Source of the DNA: Ruminococcus sp. UNK.MGS-30
GTDB taxonomy: Bacteria > Bacillota > Clostridia > Oscillospirales > Ruminococcaceae
DNA: 64,000 bases
Reading direction: 5' to 3'
Assembly (NCBI GenBank): GCA_000980705.1
Contig: LBCK01000004.1
Coordinates: forward strand, 225,910-289,909
This document shows, in pieces, positions 63,187 through 64,000 of the stretch. The notes beneath the pieces are model-generated. The model was given only the letters and a program-made list of their open reading frames with translations. It ran no database searches and was not told the DNA's origin. The position numbers were made by a program, and so were the translations under genes. Every line of letters begins with the position of its first letter. Position 1 is the first letter of the stretch.

Positions 63187-63242
63187 GTTAGTCTAAACTA
63201 ATTAGTTTTAACTAATTGACAAATCAAATTTGGTAGTATATC
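63187..63242 (+). promoter_or_regulatory. Tandem operators and promoter before the terminal gene
   Basis: GTTAG-N6-CTAAT (63187-63202) and ATTAG-N6-CTAAT (63201-63216) are adjacent, and the second touches a TTGACA (63216-63221). The best -10 is TATATC (63237-63242) at a short 15-bp spacing. The boxes match those of the apbE and ABC operons. Confidence 0.6.
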
Positions 63243-63390
63243 CCGGAAAAGCAATGGGATTGACTATATTCGAGCGTGTTCCCGTAAAAAGTTTTTGATG
63301 AAAATGTGCATTACATTTTTTATGGAAACACACTCCAAAAGCTGCTGCACCTCGCAATGCAGCAAAATCAAAAATTTTTAGGAGGTCATT

Positions 63391-64000
63391 ATGCGAGAGA
63401 TTCACTGGAAAAAGCTGATCGGCGCAGCATCTGCCGCTGTGCTTGCAGCTACACAAGTCGCTCCGACCATTTCGGCATTTGCGGAAGAGGCAAGCACAGG
63501 CGATTATGTCTACTGCTATGCAACCATGACATGGGCGGAATACTGGAAGAATGAGGGCGTTTATCTGGACAGTGCCGCAAACGGCAACTGGGAGGCATCC
63601 TCCGCAGAGAGCGACGCACACAACGAAACAGATATGGGTGCGTTTGATGCGGTTACACGTGCAACCAGCAACCACGGTCTGCACAGAGGCAGCTATCAGT
63701 GCGCTGTTAAGGTATTCGATACCGACGGCAACAGCTACGACTACACCGGCAAGGGTCAGGGTGAATCCGTTGATGTTGTCAAGAATAAGGAGACCGGCAC
63801 AGCAGACATTACGGTTGATGGAACAGTTGTTGGTACATACGACCATTCTGTTATCAGTGGTCCGAAGTATGTTCCGGTTGCTGTTCCGGCAGCGGATTAC
63901 GAGGACTTCAAGAAAGCTTATACCGTTTACGAAAACGGCACAGAACTCACCGGCGGCTACTCTGAGGGCAATCTTGTCAACATTGATGAGACTGTGAAGG
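63391..64000 (+). CDS. Secreted protein, probable Tp47 domain C-like, truncated by the window end
   Basis: At least 203 residues from ATG 63391 (AGGAGG upstream). A signal peptide (KKLIGAASAAVLAAT, cleavage near SAFA) is followed by YATMTWAEYWKNEGVY, HNETDMGAFDAVTRATSNHG and a repeat-free beta-rich region. The TMTWAEYW...FDAVTRAT..HGLHRGSYQ pattern resembles clostridial proteins annotated as penicillin-binding Tp47 domain C-containing; I am only moderately sure. No transpeptidase motif is seen in the visible part. Its promoter carries the same operator boxes as the apbE operon. Confidence 0.6.
   Translation, partial: MREIHWKKLIGAASAAVLAATQVAPTISAFAEEASTGDYVYCYATMTWAEYWKNEGVYLDSAANGNWEASSAESDAHNETDMGAFDAVTRATSNHGLHRGSYQCAVKVFDTDGNSYDYTGKGQGESVDVVKNKETGTADITVDGTVVGTYDHSVISGPKYVPVAVPAADYEDFKKAYTVYENGTELTGGYSEGNLVNIDETVK

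Overview
The window looks like a chromosomal segment from a Ruminococcus-like gut Firmicute (Oscillospiraceae/Ruminococcaceae). This is an inference from the dockerin-like EF-hand repeats in a secreted protein, the agr-type peptide signalling locus, the clostridial anaerobic cobalamin pathway, CmpB-family and Gx-transporter membrane proteins, a DUF4250 gene, and strong sigma-A promoters and GGAGG ribosome sites. I saw no rRNA, tRNA or CRISPR array.

Layout. (1) 1-7356, minus strand, visibly A+T-richer than the rest: an agr-like quorum-sensing operon (response regulator, sensor kinase, AgrD pro-peptide, AgrB processing enzyme). Its last gene overlaps, by ATGA, the start of a very large secreted RHS/YD-repeat protein that runs off the left edge. 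(2) 7477-8864: a tyrosine recombinase gene enclosed by a perfect 19-bp inverted repeat, placed just upstream of the agr promoter. I read it as a candidate invertible switch for the signalling/RHS operon. (3) 9113-24705: housekeeping genes: rlmD, a MIF-like tautomerase, hemZ, an MBL hydrolase, relA, recJ, a thioesterase, a nitrilase-family hydrolase, a DD-carboxypeptidase homologue that has lost its catalytic Ser and Lys, a phosphoesterase, a CmpB-family protein, a GntR regulator and shikimate kinase.

(4) 24729-49775, minus strand: about 25 kb devoted to tetrapyrrole and cobalamin synthesis, in two transcription units. The upstream unit (promoter 49747-49775) encodes cbiA, cobU, cobS, a cobU-like fragment, cbiB, cobD, cbiP, cbiD, cbiET, cbiL, cbiF, cbiG, cbiH, cbiJ and cbiC, and ends in a terminator at 36144-36173. 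The downstream unit begins with its own promoter and a cobalamin riboswitch plus terminator, then encodes cobC, hemA, hemC, hemB, hemL, the CbiMN-CbiQ-CbiO cobalt importer, cobA-hemD, sirC-cbiK and a DUF4250 gene. Together they cover glutamyl-tRNA to uroporphyrinogen III, precorrin-2, cobalt insertion, corrin ring methylation and contraction, amidation and nucleotide-loop assembly. cobT and a corrinoid adenosyltransferase are not in the window.

(5) 49852-52399, plus: a MATE exporter and an AraC regulator with a likely activator site. A palindromic MITE-like element follows immediately. (6) 52729-60870, minus: an FtsX-type ABC transporter, sbcCD and a 1-phosphofructokinase-like kinase. (7) 61151-64000, plus: ApbE flavin transferase, NusG-II protein, Gx transporter and the start of a secreted Tp47-domain-like protein. 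The ABC transporter, the apbE operon and the last gene share an operator-like box, GTTAG-N6-CTAAC, suggesting one MarR/TetR-like regulon.

The strongest candidate for an undescribed system is the recombinase cassette plus agr plus RHS arrangement at the left end: a peptide quorum-sensing module that may be phase-variable and is translationally coupled to a giant surface or secreted RHS protein.
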